DNA from: Ascarosepion bandense
Lineage: Eukaryota; Mollusca; Cephalopoda; Sepiida; Sepiidae
Reading direction: 5' to 3'
Assembly (NCBI GenBank): GCA_037127315.1
Contig: JBBBDQ010000420.1
Coordinates: 1,503,501 to 1,567,500, forward strand
DNA: 64,000 nucleotides
The translations under genes and the position numbers were made by a program. How positions within the stretch are numbered: position 1 is the stretch's first letter; the number at the start of each line of letters is the position of its first letter. The notes below the pieces were generated by a model. It was not told where the DNA came from. It ran no database searches and saw only the letters and a list, made by a program, of their open reading frames with translations. This document shows, one piece after another, positions 53,376 through 64,000 of this stretch.

Positions 53376-53815
53376 CATATTTACATGTAAAACAATTTTA
53401 ATTCTTGGGGTTGTACCGCCGTTACCTGATCCTGTTAACGTAGTTGAGCTCTTTCAGAATTAATCCTTTGTGAATTCAACATTCCCCCCACCCACCAACC
53501 TACTATGGATAAATTCTACCCGGAATACTCCCTGAAAAATATACCCTATCCCAGTCTACATTCATTCAACCTTTCCCTCACAGAAAAAAAATCATTAACT
53601 TTGTGACTATTGAAGAAATTACTACTAATATTCCGCTAACTTAACCCTATAATAACTAATATTCCCCAGTCCCATCCTTTACTAGACCAAACCTTTGGCA
53701 TTAGAATTTTTCCTCATTCTTTAGTTGACAATGCATGTCTTAAACTGACATGTCGAAAATGGCTATTTCTCCTTTAAATTTTATCTGAATATACAGATAA
53801 ATATATATCAGTTAT
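53376..53815 (+). mobile_element. Penelope-like 3' tail, copy 1
   Basis: C/T-rich tail followed by an end block (53695-53795: TTGACAATGCATGTCTTAAA, CTGACATGTCGAAAATGG) also present at 54484-54598. No coding part left. Confidence 0.6.
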
Positions 53816-53817
53816 GA

Positions 53818-54028
53818 ATTTCGACACTCCCGGTTACTGGCGTGTGTCTACATTGTATATAGAACGTTAAAGTCTACCTTCTTTCGCCGAGCATAGCTCA
53901 GAGGTAGAATGTCAATTCGGTTTTGGTTTCAATCCTAGCTAGAAGCAATCGGATGTCTAACCGTACTGATGAGCTGTGATACAGCGAAGCTAAGATTCCA
54001 CTAAGCAGATCTGTCTGCGGATGACAAT
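53818..54028 (+). mobile_element. Hammerhead SINE (family C), core interrupted
   Basis: Leader, tRNA-like part (AGCATAGCTCAGAGGTAGA, GGTTTCAATCC) and hammerhead with intact CTGATGA and helix II, but GAAAC is replaced by GAA plus an 18-nt insert (GCTAAGATTCCACTAAGC). Ends in (CA)n(TA)n 54028-54089. Confidence 0.87.
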
Positions 54029-54032
54029 ACAC

Positions 54033-54088
<56 letters not shown>

Positions 54089-54089
54089 G
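54028..54089. repeat. (CA)n(TA)n microsatellite
   Basis: CA then TA array between a SINE 3' end and a Penelope fragment. Confidence 0.95.
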
Positions 54090-54090
54090 T

Positions 54091-54296
54091 ATATGAAAGA
54101 TGATGACCTAAATTCACAGATAAAGTGGAAGCTGATAGGCACGGCGCGTACTCCTCATAGATTAAGTGATACATGTAATCTATCTTATCCAGAACAAATA
54201 AAGATTTTGAAATTTCAATATCAGAATGTACTTCTGAATAAACGTAAAGAAATTATTAGTATGTGGCGTCACTGTAATAAATTTAAATTTCACTAA
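54091..54296 (+). pseudogene. Penelope-like C-terminal fragment
   Basis: Open to its stop: LNSQIKWKLIGTARTPHRLS, DTCNLSYPEQIKILKFQY, NVLLNKRKEIISMWRHCNKF. Near-identical in plan to 12942-13151. The second cysteine of CxLC is changed (CNLS). Confidence 0.85.
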
Positions 54297-54593
54297 TTAT
54301 CTTCTACTTCCATTTATTCATAATTGAAATTTTTTTTACATGAATTAGATTTTAAAATTTGGTGAATTAGTAACCTTTTCCCACCTACCTACCACTACTA
54401 ACCAAATGGTCAAGCAACATACCTCCTACTAGCAAAACAGAATTTACTACTACGATAGTAACTTTCCCACTGTTTCTTTACTAACCCTGTATCCGATGTA
54501 AGAATTTTCTTTTATTCTTTGATTAAACTGGGTTGACAATACATGTCTCAAACTGACATATTAGAATAGATATTCCCCCTAAATATTATCTGA

Positions 54594-54638
<45 letters not shown>
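54297..54638 (+). mobile_element. Penelope-like 3' tail, copy 2
   Basis: Directly follows the coding fragment: C/T-rich tail, then the end block at 54484-54598 (TTGACAATACATGTCTCAAA, CTGACATATTAGAATAG) shared with 53695-53795, then (TA)n 54596-54638. Shows what the isolated tail at 53376 belongs to. Confidence 0.7.
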
Positions 54639-54641
<3 letters not shown>

Positions 54642-54699
54642 TAAGGAAGTGACAGAACATGTAGATTTTAAACCCAGTGTTCAAGCATTTACTTTTATA

Positions 54700-54840
54700 A
54701 AGAGTGCTCGATGCAGAGTAGAGATTCATATTGTAATAGTTGTTACAATGGTTTATAAAAGCATAGTAACACTACACAAAATTTCTCATGTTTCGGAGCT
54801 CAGCCGCTTTTCTTCGGGTGATTTGTGGAGTATATATATA
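54700..54840 (-). mobile_element. Penelope-type end with degenerate hammerhead-like core
   Basis: Minus strand: CCGAAGA, AAGCGGCTGAGCTC (helix II AGC/GCT), GAAA, CATGAGAAATTTTGTG. The first core base pair is changed. Followed by ATACTCCAC. Confidence 0.5.
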
Positions 54841-55054
54841 CTTAATAATATCAATCGGGATTAACGTTTATTCTAAATCAGAAACAAATACTCTATTTAA
54901 ACACATAAACAAAAATAAAACATTCTGAATGGAAATTTTAATCTCCATCTACCGAAAGGATATTGTACACATTGAAGAGCCAATCATTCAAAGTTCAATT
55001 CAATACTTTTCTTAAGAAATGTGTTGACATTTCACGAAAACGTTCTCTGCACCC

Positions 55055-55056
<2 letters not shown>

Positions 55057-55113
<57 letters not shown>
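55057..55113. repeat. (TA)n(TG)n microsatellite
   Basis: TA array then TG array. Confidence 0.95.
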
Positions 55114-55114
<1 letters not shown>

Positions 55115-57000
55115 GGCCATGCGTTTTTCGAGAGTTGAGTTAAAAGGATAATAACTGATACTGAGAAATATGGAAGAAGCATGGCTCGTGGAAGTAGAAC
55201 AATCTAGCCCGGTGAACAAAATAAAGGGTTCAGTTTGAAATTCCAATCACCTGAAGAAGGTCGGAGCGTATAACGGCTGAATTGTCTTGAATATGGCAAC
55301 AAAGATAAGGATAGTAGTCGGAAAAATGTAAATAGCGTGTTAATTTCGGTTAAAATTACAGACACTAGCATTAACTATTCGATCAATGAACGTTATACGT
55401 TTCCAATAATTAAACGATTATCCTCACCGTTGCCTTATCCAATATAAAATATTGTCTTGGCAAATAACCGACAGCGTAAGGATTGTAGTACAAAATAGTT
55501 CTAATATTAAATATAGTATTACTCTTTCCAATTGGGATTAAGATCTCAGGTTTAAGATCTGTCGATGCCTATCATAAAATAGTTTCAGTACCATTTGATA
55601 AATGAGCAATGTTCAACACGTGTAAATACAGCGTCTAACAAAATGTTTTCCCAATTATTTAGTAATTGAAGGAAAAGTGGCTTGATAGTTTATTAAAGGG
55701 CAAAAATTCAAAAGAAGTCGAAAGGCAGAAGGCGTGGCATAATTTATTCAGCTTCCGAAAAACAGTAAACTGTTTTATTTATTGCTCTGTTCGACTCTCG
55801 TATGTTTTTCTATTCTGTTTGGAATAAACTGAAGTTTGTAGCAAATAGAAACATTGTCTTCAAGAAGCATTCCTACTTAGCGAAATTACAAGCCAAACCT
55901 CTAAGGCGGGTGGCAGTGTGCGATATTTGAACATCTGCCTGGTGATTAAATCCACTTTAAAGCCGAACCAGCTGTAATTCAACCAACTTTCTATTTTCGC
56001 TACGAGGTTCGGCTTTTTCGTAAGATCTTTTCTCTTAATTTGCGATTATTTATTTTGATTCGCATATTTTCCTTACGACTACTGTATCGCATTAACTTAG
56101 GCTTAGCAATGAGTTTTTTAGTAGTTCTTGTTAATAGCGAACTTTCTTGCTTATCTACAAGAAAAGCTAAAACCTCTTTCTTAGTCCTGACATTTTTGAT
56201 GAATATAACGACAAAACCAACTTCTTTTACGAGTAGCACATTAACTTGTCCGCATCTTATTAATTTTATTCAGAGATTCTGAATAGTCGAACTTGCTTGC
56301 TTATCGACTTGGGGAAACAATAACCGAAACACTAGCTATTATTTCACAAGGTTCTGAAATTTCTCATTAATATAACGATAACACAACTTTCCTCTCAAAA
56401 ATAAATACGTATTAACTCCAGATGGTATTAGAAATCATTTCACGTCAAACAAGGCAGTAAATCCACTAAGAGACAAGGGGATTAGTAAGTGTGAAAGAAT
56501 AAAAAATACCGAAACATTATTAAAGAGCGATGACTATAGAAGCAGAGTAATGAGGACCTCATGAAATTTCAGTATCGTTTCTACTGACTACTGAGAGAAA
56601 TGCTTAACTTGAGTAAGAGATGTAGATCACGGAAGTCGTTTCTCAGGCATGTGGATGACGGAAACAGCGCAACATAGCTGTCGACAGAGAAGCGTAGCTT
56701 TGCTGATCGTTGATTGTGAACAGTTCCGAATTTTCAACACGCGGTAACTTAACCCACCAATATAATCTCAGACTTCTTTGTAGGCTGGCTACATGGAATC
56801 GTTCAAGAATCTGTAAATGGTAAGCTTATGCAACCCATGATCCAAAACCATCATCGAAACATGTACTGACTTGTAAGACGGATAACTTGGGCTTACACGT
56901 GAGATACTTGTTGAAGAATATATGTTTGGGAAATCGTCAATATAGTGAAGAGGCAAGTAGATGAGGAAATTCCATAAGAAGAAGGCTGGAGAGTTTCAGA
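55114..57000. other. Unassigned sequence
   Basis: About 1.9 kb, more complex than its surroundings. One weak hammerhead-like string (CTGAAGA at 55252, GAAT in place of GAAA). No gene, splice-supported exon or element recognised. Confidence 0.45.
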
Positions 57001-57305
57001 TCAGTCAGTTAAGTGCCATACGTGATACACGCTTAGGCGATCATGTCTCGAAAGAGAAATGACTGACTGAGCAGGAGATTATCCCGCAGTAGGTTGCCAT
57101 TGCTTTCTGCGGTAGACTGGTTTCCGACCAAGGCTATAGAATCCAAACTGTCCTGTTATTTAACCCATCACTGGAAGAAATAGACGGATTAATACCTTTC
57201 CCAGAGGTATTTGCGCGTAAGTGAATGCAATGAATTCAGCTAGAATTCGAGCTCGGCTCCCCGATTTCTCGTTCCGAGCCGATATCCAATGGACCACAAC
57301 GCACC
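57001..57305 (-). mobile_element. tRNA-derived SINE, family B, near full length
   Basis: Minus-strand copy complete from tail (CAGTTAAGTGCC, hairpin arms CATGTCTC and GAGAAATG) to head (B box GAGCTCGAATTC, A-box area TTGTGGTCCATTGGAT). Confidence 0.87.
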
Positions 57306-58037
57306 TTCGGATAACAAAAATGAAGCTCAAGCAGTATCTTAAGTTTATTTCAAATGCAGAGGACACGTAAGGAAAGCAGGGGCTGTAAACGTTGTATAGG
57401 GAAAGGAGAAAAAATAAACGTAATTTTTGTTAGATTTTATTTATTCCCTTTAATCAGCAATATTTTACAGGAAAGAAATAGCTTACATCCTCTTTTCAGT
57501 GTCTTGGTAATATTGGCGCAAGGCCAACCGAAATAAGGGAGCGTGATACCAATTTTCAATGTAAGGAGAGTCTGGTTTGATTTACTTTGTTTTACAGTAT
57601 ATCCACCTCAATAGGTTATTAAATTCCGACAAGTTTGTTTTTACTATAGCTTCATATAAATAGAATATGTTTTTTTTTGTAAAAAAAACAGTTTGTAGAT
57701 CATATTAAATTGACGTATTTTTGTAAAGGAGCTGCTTGTTGAGAGTCAATTACCAAGTGTCCCTAAAGTTCGTGTGCACTTTAAAAAATTATAACTTCAT
57801 TTGTATTTATAAATATTTAAAATGCACACTGGCTTTATGAACTCCCTGTATATTGCTAGTAATTTTGTTTCAAAAATATATTGTTGGTAATTTTAAATAT
57901 ATTCATTATTCTAAAATCCATTTTTATACGTTAATAATGTTTTAACTCCAGTTAACTATCTACCAATAGCTTGAACTTTAACAGGTGCTACTACCTCGGG
58001 TCAGGTTAGACCTGGGAACAAGACCAATTAAGAGATA
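57306..58037. other. Unassigned sequence
   Basis: No recognised element in about 730 bp. Confidence 0.45.
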
Positions 58038-59609
58038 CAGTGAGGTGAAACAAGTATTTGGATAGCAGAAAATAGATTTGCAATTCTATATTGAAAGAAA
58101 AGCATTGTCTAAAGCTCAAATATATTCGTAAAACAATTATAAATGCAAATAAACAGCAAAAATAAATTATTTGACACGTGTATATATTTTATATACAAAT
58201 TATTAAAACAGGTACTGAAAAAAGTAATTGGACAGAATATAAATTATGCTTTAAATGTTTTTAATATTTAGTTGGTCTTCCTTCATTTGCAACCACTGCT
58301 ATCAGTCTGTTCCTGTAGAGAGCTACAGGCGCCTGACATGATTTGGTAGAAATTTTAGCCCACTCCTCTTCTGCAAAAACTTTCAATTAACTGAGTTTCT
58401 TCGGTCGCCTTTCACGAATCTGATTCTTCAGTGTTCTCCAAAGATTCTCTGTTGGATTCATGTCCGGCGTTTGGCTGGGCCATGTCAACACGTTGATGTT
58501 ATTGTTTGGAAGCCATGCACGTGTTGCTTTGGTTGTATGTTTCGCATCATTGTCCCGTTGAAAAACCCAACCTGGTCCAAATTCTAATTTCTCAACTGAT
58601 GACTGCAAGCAATCTTCTAAAATCTGAATATAGTTGGCTGCATTCATTGTACCCTCGATAATTTTCAGTTGTCCCGTACTATTATATGCAAAGCATCCCA
58701 AACCATAATGCTACCGCCTCCGTGCTTCACAGTGGGGATGGTGTCCTTTTGATTGAAGGCTGTTCTATCCTTTCTCCAAACATGAGTAGCATCGTTGTGG
58801 CCATAAAGTTCAATCTTGCTTTCATCAGACCATAAAATCTGCTTATAATAGTCACCATGCTTTTATAAATTAGCTTTAGCAAATTCAAGTCTGGATTTTA
58901 AATGACGTTTATTTAGTAATGGGGTTTTGAGATTTTAAATGTTGTCGGTGAAGTTCAGAACTTATGGTCCTTTTGCATACATGAGTTCCTGCATTGCTGA
59001 GATCTTTTTGAAGTTCTCTCCGAGTCACAAAAGGGTTATTTTTTACCCGCCGTATTATTTTCCGTGAACATTTTTGTGATATTTTGCGTGGCGCACCTGT
59101 TCTTGGCATATTTTCACGAGTACTGAAGACTTTTCATTTCTTAATTATGTACCCAACAGTGCTCACAGGTAAACATAGGTCTTTAGAAATCTTACAATAG
59201 CTTTTTTTATGTGCAGACACAATTCGATCTTTTTCGACAGCTCTCTTTGCTTTGGCATCCTGCATTACTGTTAGTGGGACGTCTTGGGATGAACTGACTA
59301 TCAAGATAGCTAACACCTTTAAGTAATGCACGGTCTAGACTATTCCATAAAATTCTAACAGATTTGAGCATGAAATTTACTCAAAACATTAATTTTAAAC
59401 ATAATTTCGGAACTGTCCAAATACTTTTTTCACTACCTGTTTTAATAATTTGTATATGATATATATACACGTGTCAAATAATTTATTTTTGCTGTTTATT
59501 TGCATTTATAATTGTTTTACGAATATATTGTGAACTTTAGATAATTTTTTTTTCAATATATGATTCTAAATCTATTTTTTACTGTCTAAATACTTGTTTC
59601 ACCTCACTG
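58038..59609 (-). mobile_element. Tc1-type transposon, complete ends, TA duplication
   Basis: Starts CAGTGAGGTGAAACAAGTAT (58038) and ends with its inverse (59609), flanked on each side by TA (58036-58037 and 59610-59611). TIRs are about 210 bp (58038-58250 and 59398-59609) with clear identity. Total 1572 bp, the usual Tc1 length. Both ends are exact, so this is the best-bounded element in the window. Confidence 0.94.
58261..59265 (-). pseudogene. Tc1-type transposase pseudogene
   Basis: Spans 335 codons on the minus strand. N-terminal helix-turn-helix (KAKRAVEKDRIVSAHKKSYC; ISKDLCLPVSTVGYIIKK), then RTGAPRKISQKCSRKIIRRV. All three catalytic positions survive: WSDESKIEL (about 58830), FQRDNDAKHTTKA (about 58560) and DMNPTENLW (about 58450). 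It ends ANEGRPTKY with stop at 58261-58263. Inactivated by stops at 59134-59136, about 58864 and 58387-58389 and by frame changes near 58915 and 58695. Younger-looking than the Tc1 at 20893. Confidence 0.92.
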
Positions 59610-59611
59610 TA

Positions 59612-61129
59612 TTTCCCTGCTTCTCAAACCTTTTCTATCAGAATCCTTGCTGCCAGATGTACTTTATCGTTATACCCAGAACAAGATGAGTCTGCTTGCC
59701 AAGAATATCAGCATTTCAAACCCCAAATTTTTACCGAGAACGTGAAGGTAAAGTAATTTTTAGTGACTCGGGATGAGGAATAGAAGATCAAGATTCGAAT
59801 TCTGATATTGTTCGTTATGATTCCATCAGCAAAAATAACCTGAAAAAAGCATGAATCCATCTCGTCTCCCATATCTAAGGGTTAACTTACAGGACTGCTT
59901 AGTTTTTCTTCTATTGTGGTGGCAATTGATCTACAAGAACGACAAATATTAACATGTATAATATAAATTTAATATTTATTATCCAGAAGTAAAAAAAAAA
60001 AAGGTGAGATAAAATGCACAAAAGAAAAGAGTCAAAATACAATTATGGGATATTAAAAAGTAAAAACGAAATCTTCCAACACAATTTCTGCAGCCTAATT
60101 TTTAATTTATAATATCACCCCCACCCCTACACAAAAAGACAGAATACACAAAAAAAGAGTTAAAGTACATCTTTGGGATATTAAAAAGCAGATCACTCCC
60201 ACAATTTTTGCAAACTAATTTTAAAATTCACTTTACATTTTTCATTTTCACGATCAATTTCACTCTTGAAAAAATCAACTTCCTTGCAGTCATTATCATT
60301 TCAATAAGCATCTCTTGCTAATCGTTGAGATGATGTCAGTATTACAGTGACGAATGTTTGCTGTCTTCGACGGCTCTTGTTCAATCTTTCTTTCATATAA
60401 TACCATTGATTTAATTTTTCTTTCATATAATACCATTGATATAATTAACATTGATTTAATTTTTCTTTCATATAATACCATTTCATATAATACCATTGAT
60501 CAGTATTTTCAAAATTATTATTCACGTGTAGTAGCTAAGGTGATGGAAACAAAAAAAGGAAAATTATTCTTAACACCAGAAAGTTTCTAGAAAAAATGAG
60601 GGAGGAGGGCATGGAAAATTTGATGCTCTCAGGACAGACTGAATGCACTAGCAGGACACTTCAGTCTCGACAGAGTCTAAAAGCATTATAGAGACCTATA
60701 ATTTTGACCCATAACATCCCTCTCACAGTTTTAGAAGTAGAAGGAATATATGCTTGTATAAAAAAATTGGATTATCAAATTCAGAGAAATTAGCCAATTA
60801 TTCAACCAAAGAAATTAAATCATTTTTAAATACCGTCATAAAAATATATTCAAACTATCTATTAAAAAGAACCTTAAATTTACTCCAATCTGTTATGTTT
60901 TCTGGTTCGTTCCCATTTGGCGTTGATCATTCGTTAGAGACTTTTACATATTCAAGAAATGAAAGTGGAAATCGGTTATGTAATAAGTGTATGTGTACAG
61001 CTATTTGTATTATGTATGAAATTGAAAGTATCATTTTTTGTTGATCTGTATACTCATGAATGTATGAGTTTGTAATCGAATTCAAACATCACACTTGTAG
61101 CTTCACTTCTCTATTTATGGAAATTATAT
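59612..61129. other. Mostly unassigned; tandem phrase at 60391-60500
   Basis: 60391-60500 repeats TTTCATATAATACCATTGAT three to four times. 60545-60680 may hold a very decayed RTE end (MREEGMENLMLSGQTE-like). The open frame 60754-61044 has no recognised motif. Confidence 0.4.
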
Positions 61130-61577
61130 TTTAACAAGTACTTTCATGGCTTCTGCTCCGATGAGCTTAGATCACTGATGCCGCCTAGCCACGAATTTAC
61201 ACGAGATACTAAATTAGCAACTAGGTCCCACCCTTTTACAGTTAAACAAATAAAATGTAACCGTAAATTCTACTCCAACAGCTTCTTTTCTCGCGCTTCC
61301 CGCCTGTGGAACTCCCTTCCACAAGTCTGCTTTCCCGACAGTTACAATCTCCAGGTGTTTAAATGTAGGGTCAATAGACACCTCCTATCACACTAACTCC
61401 CAACTATTCTCAGAACACTCTCATCTACCCAACCCTCATTCTCGGTATCCTTACCCGCCCCCCACCCTCTGACATTTCCTATATTTAATCATCTTTTCTC
61501 CACTCTACGTAGCCCCCTGCGCAGTAGTGGCAGTGACATGCCTTGCTCGGGGTGAAACGCTTAAAAAAAAAAAATAA
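61130..61577 (+). mobile_element. LINE (jockey/CR1-like) 3' end
   Basis: From the FHGFCSDEL region on, with an open frame from about 61196 to 61396 (RDTKLATRSHPFTVKQIKCN; NSFFSRASRLWNSLPQVCFP; NLQVFKCRVNRHLLSH and stop), then the 3' UTR, terminal signature CTTGCTCGGGGTGAAACG and A-tail (61563-61574). The C-terminal coding end here is intact, which fixes the ORF stop of the family. Confidence 0.9.
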
Positions 61578-61641
61578 TAATTCTTGCATATTGAAAACAT
61601 TGTTGTTAAGGTCTCCTATGAATTTGATATATATGCCTGTA

Positions 61642-61957
61642 TCTAAACTTATTTATAAATGGAACTTTATCTGTGTGTGTGTGTATGTGTGTGTGTCCGT
61701 TACCTATAGACTCCGAAATGGCCGAACTGATTTTGTTGAAAATTTACACAGTTGTACTATAAGCGTCTGCGAGTGTTCTTAACTAAGCTTTGTATCGAGG
61801 TAACCCGATAGATAATCGAAAATCGATAATCGAAAAAATCGGGTTATAGAAGGAGTGGTCCGATTTTAATCAAATTTGATACACTCATAGACAAAGATAT
61901 AAGAAACTATATTCAGAAGTATCAAGGTTGCAGTTTTTACAATAGTGCAGAAAATCG

Positions 61958-62006
<49 letters not shown>

Positions 62007-62412
62007 CAAGATATGTGTGTGTGTGTGTGTGTGTGTGTCTCTGTGTCTGTTTATTGGCCTGTATATTTGTATATTTTTCAGCCCTTTTATTTTAGTTTTT
62101 GCATCGGATTTGGCTCTAAGAAGGTATAGTTGTAGTTCTTAGTCTCAGCCATGATACCATTTACTCAGAGGACTTACTTATCCTTCATAATTCAGTTTAC
62201 GACGAAAAAAATCTTATTTGATATCGATACTAGGAAATCAAAATTTGACTTACATCCATTCATTTTTCTTTCAGTCTACGGTTTCGCTTTAACTGGAAAC
62301 AACAATTGCTTTTTAGTCTTTCGTGCCAACGCCCAAAGAGTCTGAGCTCCAGGACCATGGATTAGTTTTAAAGCTTTCATTACAGCCGAGCAAAGCCGGG
62401 CTATACTGCTAG
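61642..62412 (+). mobile_element. Non-autonomous Helitron with clean ends
   Basis: Starts TCTAAACTTATTTATAAATG after A (61641); ends ATACTGCTAG before T (62413). Hairpin before the end (GCCGAGCAAAGCCGGGC). Internal (TA)n array at 61960-62003. Colinear with 17226-17971. No coding capacity. Confidence 0.9.
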
Positions 62413-63092
62413 TATGTCTATAACTACTTTGTATTATATATTTTAATATAATCCTCTTTTTTACGTTTATAGGGGTCCCCTCTGTATGTTAGCATTGATT
62501 TGGCATTATGGATGTAATTGATTCTATCTTTCTTTATTGATCAGTATACTCATGTTTATGTGTGTTGATATCGGGATTCAAATGAGCCCACTATATCACA
62601 CTTGTGGATTCACTGGCCTAGTTGTAAAATTTATTCTTTGATTATTATTGCGTATTGAAGAAATTGTGGTTAAGGTCACTTATGTATGTGACATATATGC
62701 GTGTATATATGTGCAACTCTTGTTGATTCACTTCTCTATTTGTGTAAATGTGTTATTTCACTCATTCTTCCCGGTGAACTTTTTCTTAGGCTTGGTGACC
62801 CTATACAAGATAAGAATAAAAATTTCTATTTTGGGTCATGTTATGGTCTGATGAAATGAACTAATTAGTTCATTGAAATGAATTATAATTCATAACCACT
62901 TTAGTTGATATGTTGAGTTTTCCTTAATAAATATCATATTGCTCTGGATGGCATTCATTGATCTCTCTGTACAGATTTATTACTTAATGTTCTTTTATTA
63001 AATAGATTGTTTGGATTATCCTCGTTGTTCACAGACTTGAGATCACTATCTATCTATAGACTTCAGCGTCAACGTTTGGGTCTTCTCACATG
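62413..63092. other. Unassigned repeat flanking the Helitron
   Basis: 62540-62760 resembles, in pieces, 61037-61110 and 61580-61640 (GATCAGTATACTCATG; TTGTGGTTAAGGTCACTTATG), so an unknown repeat was split by the LINE and Helitron insertions or is present in two copies. Confidence 0.5.
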
Positions 63093-63290
63093 TGGAAATT
63101 AAAACTAAGATATGGAAAAGACACAGACATAAGGTGCCGTACAGTGAAAAAAGCCAAGACTAACAACTGCGACATAATATGTAAACTGTGCCAGAAAGAA
63201 AAGTAAGCTATTATGTTATTCCCAAACAAAAATAAATTACTGAATGAACGAACAGAAATTATGACTATATGTAACAATAGCAAAAAATAA
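63093..63290 (+). pseudogene. Penelope-like C-terminal fragment
   Basis: Plus strand: SHMWKLKLRYGKDT, then CRTVKKAKTNNCDIICKLCQ and KEK, a stop (63207), then LLNERTEIMTICNNSKK. The CKLCxxEK ... LLNxRxEI ending is intact enough to place it in the Penelope group. Confidence 0.8.
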
Positions 63291-63536
63291 CTATGAAGAT
63301 CATATAACCATGGATAAAAACATTATAATTTCTTCTAATTTAAAAAAAATTGCGCGTTCAAAAAATCCGCTTCACGTGAAACGGTAAAATCAGTTTTTGT
63401 AAATCACCAGAAGACGCCAGATGGTAGGAACTTGGATTGCGTAATATACATTGTTTACAAATGAAAAAATATATAATTATATTGAACACTTTTTAATACA
63501 ACCGTGTACTCATCTAATTTAATTATAACTAAAAAC

Positions 63537-63837
63537 TAAGTAATTATATATATATTTTGTTTTCTAAGCATATACTGTTAAATGTAAGACACAATGAATG
63601 TATATTATGTTTAATCACGAGCCGTTCTAAACGTCGTATTTTGGCTTTAATTTCAGTTGAAAATAAAGACAAAAACACTCCAACATTTGGATATTTTTTT
63701 ATTAATTTGGTTCTAAGCTTTCGGCTCGCATGAGCCATCTTCAGAGAGGTTATTAAGACGGTAATATATATATATATGAGCAGCATTCTAGCTTTTATGC
63801 AGGTTTCATTAAAAAATAACACGTAAGGTATTATCAT
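63537..63837 (-). mobile_element. Penelope-type terminal repeat with N-terminal motif
   Basis: Minus strand: the terminal repeat encodes MAHASRKLRTKLIKKYPNVG then FLSLFSTEIKAKIRRLERLV, parallel to MAYVSRKLRP ... FLSSFHDNTIKLIRSYERIL at 20681-20870. The same ATG lies inside the hammerhead-like core (63723-63744). Its partner repeat is outside the window. Confidence 0.75.
63717..63744 (-). ncRNA. Hammerhead-like core, Penelope type
   Basis: Minus strand: CTGAAGA (63738-63744), one extra T (63737), a perfect 5-bp hairpin GGCTC/GAGCC with loop ATGC (63723-63736), GAAA (63719-63722), then AGCT. Core bases match the consensus CTGANGA ... GAAA apart from the extra T. Confidence 0.65.
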
Positions 63838-64000
63838 TATGTTTTTATATAAATTTTCATGGGTTCTGATGATTTTTGTTTTCAGAACTCAATATATATA
63901 GGAATTGTCCAAATGTTTTGTTTCTCCAGGTGTTTTTTTATCCTACGCTTAATAATATCAATTATGAATGCGGCAAAAAAAAATAACATGTGAACAATCT

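Noticed and set aside
55252..55290. Hammerhead with CTGAAGA at 55252
   Set aside because: GAAA reads GAAT and no convincing helix II forms; recorded only as a weak string.
60754..61044. A host gene of 96 codons
   Set aside because: Composition is typical of random AT-rich sequence; no motif and no flanking exon.

Overview
This window is animal (metazoan) non-coding DNA, very AT-rich, and built almost wholly from transposable-element debris and (TA)n/(CA)n microsatellites. I find no host protein-coding gene, no intact rRNA or tRNA gene, no CRISPR array and nothing bacterial. The mix of elements (a jockey/CR1-type LINE, RTE LINEs, many Penelope-like elements, tRNA-derived SINEs, Helitrons, Tc1 elements, long TA/CA arrays) suggests a lophotrochozoan, most likely a cephalopod such as an octopus. 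That assignment is inference.

Layout. 0-4.5 kb: LINE 3' ends, a large inverted repeat with hammerhead-like cores (1777-2126) and two tRNA-derived SINEs. 4.5-12.4 kb: one dead Ty3/Gypsy element (LTR, gag, pol RT, integrase, LTR) cut apart by two LINEs, a SINE and a 33-bp minisatellite. 12.4-19 kb: Penelope 3' coding remnant and tail, SINEs, microsatellites and a Helitron. 19.5-22.5 kb: a Penelope-like element between inverted terminal repeats, directly abutted by a dead Tc1 transposon. 22.5-29.8 kb: 5S-derived repeat, RTE LINE with a (GAA)n tail, hammerhead-bearing SINE, a GIY-YIG fragment and a long LINE copy. 30-38 kb: relic of a LINE with a restriction-like endonuclease, RTE fragments, a four-unit 5S-derived array and a duplicated unknown repeat. 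38-47 kb: Penelope ends and coding relics, a near-perfect palindrome and two Helitrons. 47-55 kb: stacked LINE fragments, RTE, hammerhead SINEs and more Penelope pieces. 55-64 kb: mostly anonymous DNA with a well-bounded Tc1 element, a Helitron with intact ends and Penelope pieces at the right edge.

The most interesting signal is RNA, not protein. A tRNA-derived SINE carries a full type I hammerhead ribozyme at its 3' end, in nine copies plus two of a variant whose helix I differs by paired changes. Separately, at least eight Penelope-type terminal repeats carry hammerhead-like cores, often in inverted pairs and with a self-complementary helix III. A second SINE family joins a 5S-rRNA-like head to a tRNA-like body. 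All coding regions are pseudogenes. Coordinates of decayed elements are good to about 10-30 bp unless the ends are stated as exact.
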